Made by a program: the position numbers and the translations under genes
Notes under the pieces: model-generated
Database searches by the model: none
What the model was told of the DNA's origin: nothing
The model's input: the letters and a program-made list of their open reading frames with translations, nothing else
Shown: in pieces, positions 43,089-51,182 of the stretch
Position numbering within the stretch: the stretch's first letter is position 1
How the letters are laid out: each line of letters begins with the position of its first letter
Assembly (NCBI GenBank): GCA_016707485.1
Contig: JADJHN010000003.1
Location: 496,001 to 560,000 of the forward strand
DNA from: Lysobacterales bacterium
GTDB lineage: Bacteria; Pseudomonadota; Gammaproteobacteria; Xanthomonadales; Rhodanobacteraceae
DNA length: 64,000 nucleotides
Direction: 5' to 3'

Positions 43089-44072
43089 TCAGACCGGCTG
43101 AGGTCGTAGCAGGCGTTGGGCGCTTCCGATGCCCTTGAGCCAGCCCTGCCCCATCGCCGTGGCTTTCTCGATCAGAGCCCGAGCAGAGCCGATGGCTCGC
43201 CAGTAGTTCGTTTCGGTGCCGAGCATCTGCTGATGCCATTGACGTTCGTTCAGGCCGAGCTTGCGCAGGATCGGAGGTTCCTTGGCATCGATGCGACCGC
43301 GCTTGTCGGCGCGCGTGAGCCGTGCGGTCCAGTCGATCAGGTCGAGGTAGTCCTCGGTGGTGACGGAAGGAAGGCCGGCTGCCACGGCGATCTTGATAGA
43401 TGCGAGCGGCTGTTGCGCTCGCTCGGGATACTCGCGGAGCGTCGCAATTCGGTGGTGGGCGCTGGTGTGTGCCGAAGATTCCAGGTCTTCTGCTATACCG
43501 GCGCGAATTGGATTCAGATCGACATAGCTCATGCAGGTAAGCACAGCGGCATCATCGAGCAGTGCCTGGCACTTGTACCGGCCCTCCCAGAAGCGCCCCT
43601 TGCAGGCGTCCTCGCGGTTCGCCCGGCGCGCGATCGGTTCGTTGAGGCTGCGCATGAACCAGGCCAGGCTGCCCAGCCGTTGGCGACAAATCGCAAGGCG
43701 ATCGACATTGCCCAGCAAGGTCTGTTCCTTGACGCGACAGCCTTCGATATCGATCTCGCCATCGCGCGTTGCAGGAAACAGCCGCACCCAACGGCTGGCC
43801 ACCTCATCCGGAGTCCACGCCACTGCAGCCAGCGGATCGATCCGCAGCACGACATGGACATGGTTGCTCATCACGGCATAGGCATGGAGGCCGACGGCAA
43901 AGATCTCGGCCAGTTCGAGCAAACGTTGTTCGACCCAATCCCGACGGTGTTCGTAGGACTTTCCGTCATACGGATCGATCCCGCACAGCCACGCTCGCCG
44001 CACACAGCGCGAGATGCAGTGGTAGAAACCGGGCGTGTGCGGGTCGACGAGGAGGCTGCGGGCCGTGGTCAT
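43089..44072 (-). CDS. REP-associated tyrosine transposase (RAYT, Y1/HUH family)
   Basis: A 327-residue protein of the IS200-like Y1 transposase superfamily. The metal-binding HUH motif is VMSNHVHVVLRID (about residues 65-77), and the catalytic Tyr lies in TCMSYVDLNPIRAGI. RFWEGRYKCQALL is also family-typical. The C-terminal third (LGLNERQWHQQMLGTETNYWRAIG) is an extension not found in minimal RAYTs of 150-230 residues. It would nick and join single-stranded REP-like hairpins. The frame is intact, and family repeats flank it on both sides. Confidence 0.9.
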   Translation of the reverse strand: MTTARSLLVDPHTPGFYHCISRCVRRAWLCGIDPYDGKSYEHRRDWVEQRLLELAEIFAVGLHAYAVMSNHVHVVLRIDPLAAVAWTPDEVASRWVRLFPATRDGEIDIEGCRVKEQTLLGNVDRLAICRQRLGSLAWFMRSLNEPIARRANREDACKGRFWEGRYKCQALLDDAAVLTCMSYVDLNPIRAGIAEDLESSAHTSAHHRIATLREYPERAQQPLASIKIAVAAGLPSVTTEDYLDLIDWTARLTRADKRGRIDAKEPPILRKLGLNERQWHQQMLGTETNYWRAIGSARALIEKATAMGQGWLKGIGSAQRLLRPQPV

Positions 44073-44137
44073 GCCGACAGCGTGACGTCATGGCAGCGCG
44101 CTGTCTGTAGGAAATTTCCGATGCGCAGCGTAGGGTG

Positions 44138-44201
44138 ACGCCGGAAATTTGGATGTCCTGATTCCCGGTCAACGCCGGAAATTTGGATGTCCTGATTCCC
44201 G
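44138..44201. repeat. tandem 30-base repeat upstream of RAYT
   Basis: ACGCCGGAAATTTGGATGTC-CTGATTCCCG occurs at 44138-44167 and 44172-44201. It is on the 5' side of the RAYT gene, and similar sequence occurs in the leader fossils near 36740 and 42430. Its sequence differs from the 3'-side GGGACACCCAC family. The rest of 44202-44446 shows no gene. Confidence 0.7.
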
Positions 44202-44564
44202 CTCGTTCCGAAGCGAAAGAAGTAATGGTACGATGGGACATCATGCAGTAGAAGAATTTGTCCGCATTTAACGCAACGTTGGTGGGGAGGGGGCAACGCG
44301 CTTTGACATTGCCATCTCCGAGAATGCCTGCCGCGCTGCCGAGCGATGAGAATGGCAACGATGAGCAAAATATGACGCTGATGTTGCCAGGTAACCTCGC
44401 GAGTGTTCGGTGTCGTCAAGTCCGTTTATTCAGAAGGGAAAGCGTCATGAGAGCTCGGTGCCAGACAATCGCGCGGGTTGCACTTATGCTGATGTCATCA
44501 CTCGCGATCCAGCATATCGCGCGCGGCAGACCCCGGCACCTGGAGTCCGGCCGCTTCGCTCGCC

Positions 44565-45608
44565 GTGGGGCGGTGGCACCAAACTGCGACACGGTTGGTG
44601 TCAGGTCAGGTGTTAGTCGCCGGAGGTGCGGATCTCAACGGTATCCAATTTTCCAGCGTCGAGTTGTATGAACCGGCGACAAATACCTGGAGCACAACCG
44701 GCTCGCTCGCGTTCGCGCGATCAACGCATAGCGCCACGCTGCTGATGTCAGGCAAGGTTTTGGCATCCGGCGGCCTAGGTGGCATCAGCAGCGCCGAATT
44801 GTACGATCCGTCGACGGGCGCGTGGAGCTCCGCGGGCTCGCTCAGCGTGCCCCGATTTCTGCCTACCACTACGTTGCTGAGCTCGGGCCAAGTGCTTGTG
44901 GCTGGGGGAGGCGACAACACAACAGGCCACGCGATGGCCAGCGCCGAACTCTACGATCCAGTCACGAACACGTGGAGTGCAACCGGCGCGCTCACTGTCG
45001 CGCGCTATGGTCATACGGCCACGCTGTTGCCGTCGGGTCGGGTACTGGTAGCTGGCGGTACGGGCCTGGGTAACGACCAACTCAGCAGTGCCGAGCTATA
45101 CGATCCGACGACTAACGCGTGGAGCCCAACGGGCGACCTCATCACCGCACGCACATTTCATAGCGCCGCCCTGCTCCATTCCGGCGAGGTGTTGGTGGTA
45201 GGTGGCGAATCCGCCAATGGTGACGCGCTTGCCAGCGCAGAACTGTACGACCCGGCAGCGAAGGCATGGAGCACGACCGGTGCGCTCGCGACGGCGCGGG
45301 AGTTACACACATCCACGATAATGGCCTCAGGCCAACTATTGACAGTCGCCGGCAGTGCTCTTCAGTTTTTCCAAGCTATCGCCAGTAGCGAGCTGTTCGA
45401 CGCTGAAACGAACACATGGAGCACGACCGGCATGCTTGCAACAGCGCGTGTTGGACACACCGCCACATTGCTGTACACGGGGCAAGTGCTGGTGACGGGG
45501 GGCCAAAACAATGGCAGCGAGCTCGCGAGCGCCGAACTCTATCAGCCGCTCATGACGGATAAGATTTTCAAAAACGGTTTTGATGCTGCAACGCCGGAGT
45601 CCAATTGA
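44565..45608 (+). CDS. kelch-repeat protein, separated from its signal peptide by a frameshift
   Basis: The long frame encodes about six to seven kelch-type repeats (pattern SAELYDP-TNTWS-TGSL-ARxxHTATLLxSGxVLVAGG), each about 48 residues, forming a beta-propeller. The C-terminus DKIFKNGFDAATPESN matches an IFxxGF tail common on exported proteins of this bacterial group. A signal-like start lies at ATG 44447 (MRARCQTIARVALMLMSSLAIQHIAR, with AAGGGAAA upstream) in a different frame. Shifting one base near 44525 gives ADPGTWSPAASLAVGRWHQTA and joins the propeller. As sequenced, only GTG 44565 could start the long frame. Confidence 0.75.
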   Translation: MGRWHQTATRLVSGQVLVAGGADLNGIQFSSVELYEPATNTWSTTGSLAFARSTHSATLLMSGKVLASGGLGGISSAELYDPSTGAWSSAGSLSVPRFLPTTTLLSSGQVLVAGGGDNTTGHAMASAELYDPVTNTWSATGALTVARYGHTATLLPSGRVLVAGGTGLGNDQLSSAELYDPTTNAWSPTGDLITARTFHSAALLHSGEVLVVGGESANGDALASAELYDPAAKAWSTTGALATARELHTSTIMASGQLLTVAGSALQFFQAIASSELFDAETNTWSTTGMLATARVGHTATLLYTGQVLVTGGQNNGSELASAELYQPLMTDKIFKNGFDAATPESN

Positions 45609-45683
45609 TTCAAGACGGACGTTGCGAGTTGCTCATCCAAACCCCGCCGCCGTCCGCAACAACCAACAACAACTGCAACAACT

Positions 45684-45734
45684 GGGACACCCACGATTTA
45701 GAGCGACGACCGGGACGGCGACCGGGACACCCAC
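45684..45734. repeat. last GGGACACCCAC repeats
   Basis: Exact cores at 45684-45694 and 45724-45734, with a partial CGACCGGGACGG between them. They lie in the 284-base gap before the pirin gene and mark the end of the repeat territory. Confidence 0.7.
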
Positions 45735-45892
45735 AAACCGGGGCCCTGAGGATCAGGTCCATCTTCCCCGGAGGGCGACCTCGTGGCGATCCGATTGTCG
45801 CCAACATGGAATCAATGAATCCCGGTCCTGATGGTTTGCTGACGCAGAATCCGGCCGCATATTGGTTTGATGCAAAAACCAAGGAGCCGGAG

Positions 45893-46609
45893 ATGATCAC
45901 CCTGCGTCGCAGCAACGAACGCGGCCACGCCAACCATGGCTGGCTCGATTCCTGGCACAGCTTTTCGTTTGCCAACTACTTCGATCAGAACCACGTCCAT
46001 TGGGGCGCACTGCGCGTCATCAATGAAGATCGCGTGCAGCCCGGTGCCGGTTTCGGCGAGCACAGCCATCGCGACATGGAGATCATCAGCTACGTGCTCG
46101 AAGGCGCGCTTGCGCACAAGGATTCGATGGGCAACGTTGTCAGCATCGTGCCGGGCGAGGTGCAGCGCATGAGCGCGGGCACCGGCGTCGTGCATTCCGA
46201 GTTCAACCACGACCGCACGGCAACCACGCACTTTCTGCAGATATGGATCGTTCCTGCAAAGACCGGAGTCACCCCTGGCTACGAACAGAAGACCTTTGCC
46301 GACAACGAGAAGCGCGGAACCCTGCGCCTGGTGGTGAGCCCCGATGGTCGCGAGGGATCGGTCACCATCAACCAGGACGCACTGATGCTGGCCGGCTTGT
46401 TTGACGGCAGCGAACGCGCCGATTACAAATTCGCGCCGGGGCGACTCGGCTATGTGCATCTGGTACGTGGCAAACTGAACGTCAACGGCAAGCAGCTGTC
46501 GGCGGGTGACGCGCTGATGCTGGAAAACGAATCAACCATTGCCCTTGGAGATGGCAGCGCAGCCGAAGTGCTGGTGTTCGACCTGCCGCCCCTGCCCCCG
46601 CCGCAGTAA
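45893..46609 (+). CDS. pirin family protein
   Basis: A 238-residue bicupin of the pirin/YhhW type. NHGWLDSWHSFSFANYFDQNHVHWGALRVINED and GFGEHSHRDMEIISYVLEG carry the metal-binding His/Glu set; GVVHSEFNHD is also conserved. Some pirins are quercetin dioxygenases or redox-responsive cofactors. ATG 45893 has AAGGAG 7 bases upstream, which favours it over longer in-frame starts. Backbone-type base composition resumes here. Confidence 0.95.
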   Translation: MITLRRSNERGHANHGWLDSWHSFSFANYFDQNHVHWGALRVINEDRVQPGAGFGEHSHRDMEIISYVLEGALAHKDSMGNVVSIVPGEVQRMSAGTGVVHSEFNHDRTATTHFLQIWIVPAKTGVTPGYEQKTFADNEKRGTLRLVVSPDGREGSVTINQDALMLAGLFDGSERADYKFAPGRLGYVHLVRGKLNVNGKQLSAGDALMLENESTIALGDGSAAEVLVFDLPPLPPPQ

Positions 46610-46666
46610 GAATGCATGACAATGCGTAAGCTGCCTTGATCCCACCGGCCTTGAATGGAGAACGCC

Positions 46667-48637
46667 ATGACCGACAAGAAAACGAAGAATGCATCCGGCT
46701 CGACCACCGGCGCGGGCGCCCCAGCACCCAGCGACCGCAATTCCCTGAGCGTCGGTGCCGATGGTCCGATCCTCCTGCACGATGTGCATTTCCTTGAACA
46801 GATGGCGCATTTCAATCGCGAGAAGGTTCCCGAACGCCAGCCGCACGCCAAGGGTGCAGGGGCATTCGGCGTGTTCGAGGCCACTGCCGACGTATCTGGA
46901 TACACCAAGGCCGCGCTGTTCCAGCCCGGCGCAAAGACCGAAATGCTGGCGCGCTTCTCCACCGTGGCCGGCGAGATGGGCAGCCCCGACACCTGGCGCG
47001 ACGTGCGCGGCTTCTCGCTGAAGTTCTACACCGACGAAGGCAACTACGATCTGGTCGGCAACAACACGCCGGTGTTCTTCGTCCGCGATCCGATGAAATT
47101 CCCGCACTTCATCCGCAGCCAGAAACGCCTGCCCGACTCCGGCCTGCGCGACAACCACATGCAATGGGATTTCTGGACCAACAACCCCGAGACCGCGCAC
47201 CAGGTCACCTACCTCATGGGCGAACGCGGCCTGCCGCGCAGCTGGCGCCAGATGAATGGCTATGGATCGCATACCTATCTGTGGATCAATGCCGCCGGCG
47301 CGAAGTTCTGGGTCAAGTACCACTTCCACAGCGAACAGGGCATGGCCTTCTTCAGCAACGCCCAAGCCGCCGCAATGGCCGGCAGCGATGCCGATTTCCA
47401 TCGCCGCGACCTGTTCGAGGCGATCGCCCGGGGCGAGTTTCCACGCTGGAAACTGTCGGCGCAGGTAATGCCGTATGCCGACGCGGCCAACTACCGCTTC
47501 AACCCCTTCGACCTGACCAAGGTCTGGCCGCACAAGGACTATCCGCTGATTCCGGTCGGCTCGATGACGCTCAACCGCAATCCGGAAAACTTCTTCGCCC
47601 AGATCGAACAGGCGGCGTTCTCGCCGGGTAACACGGTTCCGGGCATCGGCCTGTCGCCGGACAAGATGCTGCTGGGACGCGCTTTCGCTTACGCCGATGC
47701 ACAACGCAACCGCATCGGTACCAATTTCCACCAGTTGCCGGTCAACCAGCCCAAGGTGCCGGTGAACAGCTATCTGTTCGATGGCCAGATGGCTTACCAC
47801 CACAGCGGCAACGCGCCCGTGCATGCGACCAACAGCGGCGGCAGGTCGTGGGCGGACCAGACCGGCCCGGTTGCGGATGGCTGGGAGGTGGACGGCGCGA
47901 TGGTGCGCAGTGCCTACACGCTGCGCGCCGAAGATGATGACTTCGGCCAGGCCGGTACGCTGGTGCGCAAGGTGTTCAATGATGCACAGCGCGATGCCCT
48001 GGTCGATCAGGTTGCCGGCAGCCTGCTTGGCGGCGTGCGTAGTCCGGTGCTGGAGCGCGCCTTCGAGTACTGGAAAAACATTGATGCCGCGATCGGAAAG
48101 CGCATCGAGGACAGACGTACGCAGGCAGCGCAGCCGCACCCGCCGAAGGCATGGGCGAGGGCGACCCGCGATTTCAGTCGGATGGCATCGCGGACAAAGG
48201 GGACTTTGGGCCTGAGGCCCTTCCTCGCGCCACCTTGGGAAGGCCATTCATGGGGCCCTGCCTTTGCGGGGGGTGGGGGGGGGGTCGCGGCCGTGCGGGC
48301 ATCGGGGAGAAAGGCAGGGCCGAGTACAAAGGGCCCTCTCCCCTCACGGGCAGGAGGGGGGGAGGGGGTGGCGGGGGGGGGGGGGGCCCCAGTCATGGGC
48401 GATGCCTTTCAGCCACGGCGGGCGGCCTCGATTGCGGCAATATCGATCTTTCCCATCTGCATCATCGCCGCGAATGCGCGCTTGGCGACAGCCGGATCGG
48501 GGTCATTGATGGCGGCGGTCAACGCTCGCGGGGTGATCTGCCAGGACAGGCCCCACTTGTCCTTGCACCAGCCGCAGGCGCTTTCCTGGCCGCCGTTGCC
48601 GACGATGGCATTCCACAAGCGATCCGTTTCCGCCTGA
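46667..48637 (+). CDS. monofunctional haem catalase with aberrant C-terminal extension
   Basis: A small-subunit catalase (2 H2O2 to 2 H2O + O2). The catalytic His is in ERQPHAKGAGAFG, the Asn in LVGNNTPVFFVRDP, and the proximal Tyr in RAFAYADAQRNRIGTN. The catalase fold ends near KNIDAAIGKRIEDR (about base 48115). The frame then stays open for another 170 codons through low-complexity, poly-G and the antisense of the VOC gene. The native stop was therefore probably lost by a frameshift or base errors around 48120-48390. GGAG before ATG 46667 supports that start over 46655. Typical length is about 480-500 residues. Confidence 0.92.
   Translation: MTDKKTKNASGSTTGAGAPAPSDRNSLSVGADGPILLHDVHFLEQMAHFNREKVPERQPHAKGAGAFGVFEATADVSGYTKAALFQPGAKTEMLARFSTVAGEMGSPDTWRDVRGFSLKFYTDEGNYDLVGNNTPVFFVRDPMKFPHFIRSQKRLPDSGLRDNHMQWDFWTNNPETAHQVTYLMGERGLPRSWRQMNGYGSHTYLWINAAGAKFWVKYHFHSEQGMAFFSNAQAAAMAGSDADFHRRDLFEAIARGEFPRWKLSAQVMPYADAANYRFNPFDLTKVWPHKDYPLIPVGSMTLNRNPENFFAQIEQAAFSPGNTVPGIGLSPDKMLLGRAFAYADAQRNRIGTNFHQLPVNQPKVPVNSYLFDGQMAYHHSGNAPVHATNSGGRSWADQTGPVADGWEVDGAMVRSAYTLRAEDDDFGQAGTLVRKVFNDAQRDALVDQVAGSLLGGVRSPVLERAFEYWKNIDAAIGKRIEDRRTQAAQPHPPKAWARATRDFSRMASRTKGTLGLRPFLAPPWEGHSWGPAFAGGGGGVAAVRASGRKAGPSTKGPLPSRAGGGEGVAGGGGAPVMGDAFQPRRAASIAAISIFPICIIAANARLATAGSGSLMAAVNARGVICQDRPHLSLHQPQALSWPPLPTMAFHKRSVSA
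48268..48386. other. poly-G tracts after catalase
   Basis: G runs of 6, 10, 7 and 14 (48268-48273, 48275-48284, 48356-48362, 48373-48386) crowd a 120-base segment. They probably mark unreliable sequence, since the catalase stop is missing just here. Confidence 0.55.
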
Positions 48638-48888
48638 TCGTCCGTCGCCACCTGAAACGAGAACGCCTCGTTGTGCTTGAAGGTTGGACCTCCGTTCAAT
48701 CCAAGGCACGGAATACCGATGACGGTGAAGGAGACGGTCAGCACGTCTCCCTGCTTGCCATCGGGATAGTCCCCTGGCGCGCGCATGATCGCGCCCACCG
48801 CGCTGTCCGGGAAAGTTGCCGCATAGAAGGTCGCGGCATCCAATGCGGTGCCGTCGTACCACAGGCAAATCGTGTTCTTGCTGGTCAT
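48409..48888 (-). CDS. VOC-family protein (PhnB/3-demethylubiquinone-methyltransferase-like fold)
   Basis: A 159-residue protein of the vicinal-oxygen-chelate superfamily, with TICLWYDGTALDAATFYAATFPDSAVG, FTVIGIPCLGLNGGPTFKHNEAFSFQV and CGWCKDKWGLSWQITPRALTAAI, the standard pattern of the PhnB-like group. The metal-binding and catalytic role in this group is uncertain. The start at 48888 was chosen because homology begins there. It faces the catalase gene. Confidence 0.92.
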   Translation of the reverse strand: MTSKNTICLWYDGTALDAATFYAATFPDSAVGAIMRAPGDYPDGKQGDVLTVSFTVIGIPCLGLNGGPTFKHNEAFSFQVATDDQAETDRLWNAIVGNGGQESACGWCKDKWGLSWQITPRALTAAINDPDPAVAKRAFAAMMQMGKIDIAAIEAARRG

Positions 48889-48967
48889 TGCGGATCTCCG
48901 TGGTGCACGCTGACATGATGCACCACGCGGGTAGCGTGCATTCACCCGCGCCGAAGAAGCCGTCTGC

Positions 48968-50236
48968 CTATTCCTCCTCCTCCGCGTCGTCACCCGGCCG
49001 CGCCAGTGCGGCAACGATGTCGGCACCGCTGGGAGCCTGGTACAGACGCAGGCCGAATTCCGGCAATACCGCCAGCAGGTGATCGAAAATGTCGCTGGCC
49101 AGGTTCTCGTACGGCACCCAGCTGACGTTGGCCGAGAAGCAGTACACCTGCAGCGGCAAGCCGGTCGGCGTCGGTTCGAGCTGGCGCACCATCAGGGTCA
49201 TGTCCTGGGCGACGCCCGGATGCGAGCGCAGATAAGCGGTCATGTAGGCGCGGAAGGTGCCGAGGTTGGTGGCGCGCCGACTGTTGACCGGATCCTTGCC
49301 GGCCGCCTCGAGTTTGGCGTTGTACTCGGCCAGTTCGACCTGCTGCTTGTCCAGGTAGTCGTCGATCAAGGCGATGCGGCGCAAGCGCTGGCGTTCGTGC
49401 AGATCGAGAAAACGCACCGAGTTCTGGTCGATCAACAGTGCGCGCTTGATCCTTCGCCCGCCAAATTCCTGCATCCCGCGCCAATTGCGGAAACTCTCGC
49501 TGATCAGCTTCCAGGTCGGAATGGTGCTGATGGTCTTGTCCCAGTTCTGCACCTTGATCGTATGCAGGCTGATGTCGATGACGTCACCGTCGACATTCTG
49601 GCTGGGCATCTCGATCCAGTCGCCGACGCGCAGCATGTCGTTGCTCGACAGTTGCAGGCTGGCCACCAGCGACAGCAGGGTATCCTTGAACACCAGCATC
49701 AGCACTGCGGTCATCGCACCGAAGCCGGTCAGCAGGACCAGCGGGGACTTGCCGATCAAGGCGGCGATGATGAGCACGCCGGCAATGATGTAGATGCCGA
49801 TCTTCAGCAGTTGCAGGTAGCCCTTGATCGGGCGTCGCGTCGCGTGGCGACTGGATTTTTCATAGATGTCGTTGAGTGCGTCGAGCAGGTTGGCGATGGC
49901 CAGCGCCACGCTCAGCGCAATGTAGGCGCGGGCAATGCTGCGCACTACGGTATCAAGCCAGGCGGGCACGCCCGGTACGAGGACAATGCCGCCGAGCACG
50001 ATCAACGCCGGCACGACATTGGCCAGGCGTGCCAGCACGCGGCGGCCCATCATCGCGTCGTCCCATTTGCTCGGCGAGGCTTTGGCCAGTCGCCCGACCA
50101 CGACCAGCAGGACGCGCCGCGTCAGCCAGTTGGCCAGCCAGGCGATGAGGGCCAGCACGAGCAGCGCGACCAATGTGGAGGCATGCGGAATGCCGGCCAG
50201 CGGCTGCACGAGATGGGCGTCGATGATTTCCTGCAT
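48968..50236 (-). CDS. mechanosensitive ion channel, MscS family (YbdG-like)
   Basis: A 422-residue inner-membrane channel with about five hydrophobic helices in residues 18-190. The pore-lining/beta region (GFGAMTAVLMLVFKDTLLSLVASLQLSSNDMLRVGDWIEMP) and a soluble domain with DGDVIDISLHTIKVQNWDKTISTIPTWKLIS match the MscS signature. Length and the insert after FRNWRGMQEFGGRRIKRAL are like YbdG. It would release solutes on hypo-osmotic shock. The acidic tail (GDDAEEEE) is unusual but short. Confidence 0.93.
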   Translation of the reverse strand: MQEIIDAHLVQPLAGIPHASTLVALLVLALIAWLANWLTRRVLLVVVGRLAKASPSKWDDAMMGRRVLARLANVVPALIVLGGIVLVPGVPAWLDTVVRSIARAYIALSVALAIANLLDALNDIYEKSSRHATRRPIKGYLQLLKIGIYIIAGVLIIAALIGKSPLVLLTGFGAMTAVLMLVFKDTLLSLVASLQLSSNDMLRVGDWIEMPSQNVDGDVIDISLHTIKVQNWDKTISTIPTWKLISESFRNWRGMQEFGGRRIKRALLIDQNSVRFLDLHERQRLRRIALIDDYLDKQQVELAEYNAKLEAAGKDPVNSRRATNLGTFRAYMTAYLRSHPGVAQDMTLMVRQLEPTPTGLPLQVYCFSANVSWVPYENLASDIFDHLLAVLPEFGLRLYQAPSGADIVAALARPGDDAEEEE

Positions 50237-50393
50237 GCGCAACAGGGTAGCGATTGTGCGTGGCAGGGGAAACCCGAGCCGGATCAAGTCGGCTGAAGCG
50301 TTCAGCCACGCGGGTGCAGTTTGTTGACAGAGCATGCCCGAGCCGGACTTGGCCGCACGCATGGCGGCACCAGCGAGGCACTGCCGGATCGGG

Positions 50394-51032
50394 CTACTTC
50401 GCCTTCGGCAGGAACTTGAAACGACAGACGTTGCCGCCTCTTGCCATGCATTCCTGGTGGTCGATCGTGCTGTCGGTGAAGCGCGCCATCATGGCCAGGT
50501 CGAAGCGGCAGATCTCGGGATCCTTCATCGCCAGCTTGTGGAAAACGCAATTGTCCGCCTCGATGACAGGCTGGCCGTCGATCACGCTGGCTTCGCCGGT
50601 GTTGTAGCCCATCTCCTGCATGATGCGGGCGAGCTTCTGCACTTTTTCCTGCGGCTCCGTCGCCGGCTGGCTCTGCGCCAGCAACTGGTCGGCCACGCGT
50701 TCGCCCATGCGCCCGAGGCGTTCCTTGAGCACCGCATCGCCGGCATCGTCGCGGATGCTATCGATCACCAGTTCGGCAAACCACGAGTACTGCCGCGGAA
50801 ACAGCTCCAGGCCCTTGTCCGAGAGCACGTAAAGCTGCTCGGGCCGGCCACCGGAAGGCCGCGAGATGCCGGCCTCGACAAGGCCGTCGTTGCCCAGCGA
50901 CGCCAAATGCTGGCGCACCGCATTGCGGGTCACGTGCAGGCCGCGTGAGAGCTCATCCACGGTCAGGCCGGTCTTGGTGCGCAGCAGGAGTCTGAGCAGC
51001 GCCTGCTGGCGATTTCCCATTACCTTGATCAT
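50394..51032 (-). CDS. HTH transcriptional regulator with C-terminal cysteine cluster (SufR-like)
   Basis: A 212-residue regulator. The winged HTH is at residues 8-70 (LLRLLLRTKTGLTVDELSRGLHVTRNAVRQHLASLGNDGLVEA). The C-terminal sensor has four cysteines: C-x12-C (CVFHKLAMKDPEIC), then HQEC and GGNVC, a pattern suggestive of an iron-sulphur cluster as in SufR. It is divergent from the exported His-rich protein, FolE2 and flavin reductase genes, so it may control them in response to iron, redox or nitric oxide. The ligand is inference. Confidence 0.82.
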   Translation of the reverse strand: MIKVMGNRQQALLRLLLRTKTGLTVDELSRGLHVTRNAVRQHLASLGNDGLVEAGISRPSGGRPEQLYVLSDKGLELFPRQYSWFAELVIDSIRDDAGDAVLKERLGRMGERVADQLLAQSQPATEPQEKVQKLARIMQEMGYNTGEASVIDGQPVIEADNCVFHKLAMKDPEICRFDLAMMARFTDSTIDHQECMARGGNVCRFKFLPKAK

Positions 51033-51102
51033 TGTCCTCTCGCGATTGAGCGGTGGCCGGCGACCTCCATCGAGCATCGCATGCTACTGGATTCCGACTT
51101 TA

Positions 51103-51146
51103 TCATCTTATGGCATATCTTACTTGACAATCTATTTTATCAAGAT
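51103..51146. promoter_or_regulatory. AT-rich divergent promoter/operator region
   Basis: In an otherwise GC-rich region, this stretch contains a TTGACA (51124-51129). It also has an imperfect inverted repeat CTTGA-x12-TCAAG (about 51123-51144) and the near repeat ATCTTA. It lies midway between the divergent regulator and exported-protein genes, where an autoregulating operator is expected. Confidence 0.4.
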
Positions 51147-51182
51147 CAGCATGAGGATCCCAGCCAACGCAAGGAGTTCGTC

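Noticed and set aside
46655..48637. Catalase C-terminal extension as a new domain
   Set aside because: The extra residues translate poly-G and the antisense of the VOC gene, and show no domain character.
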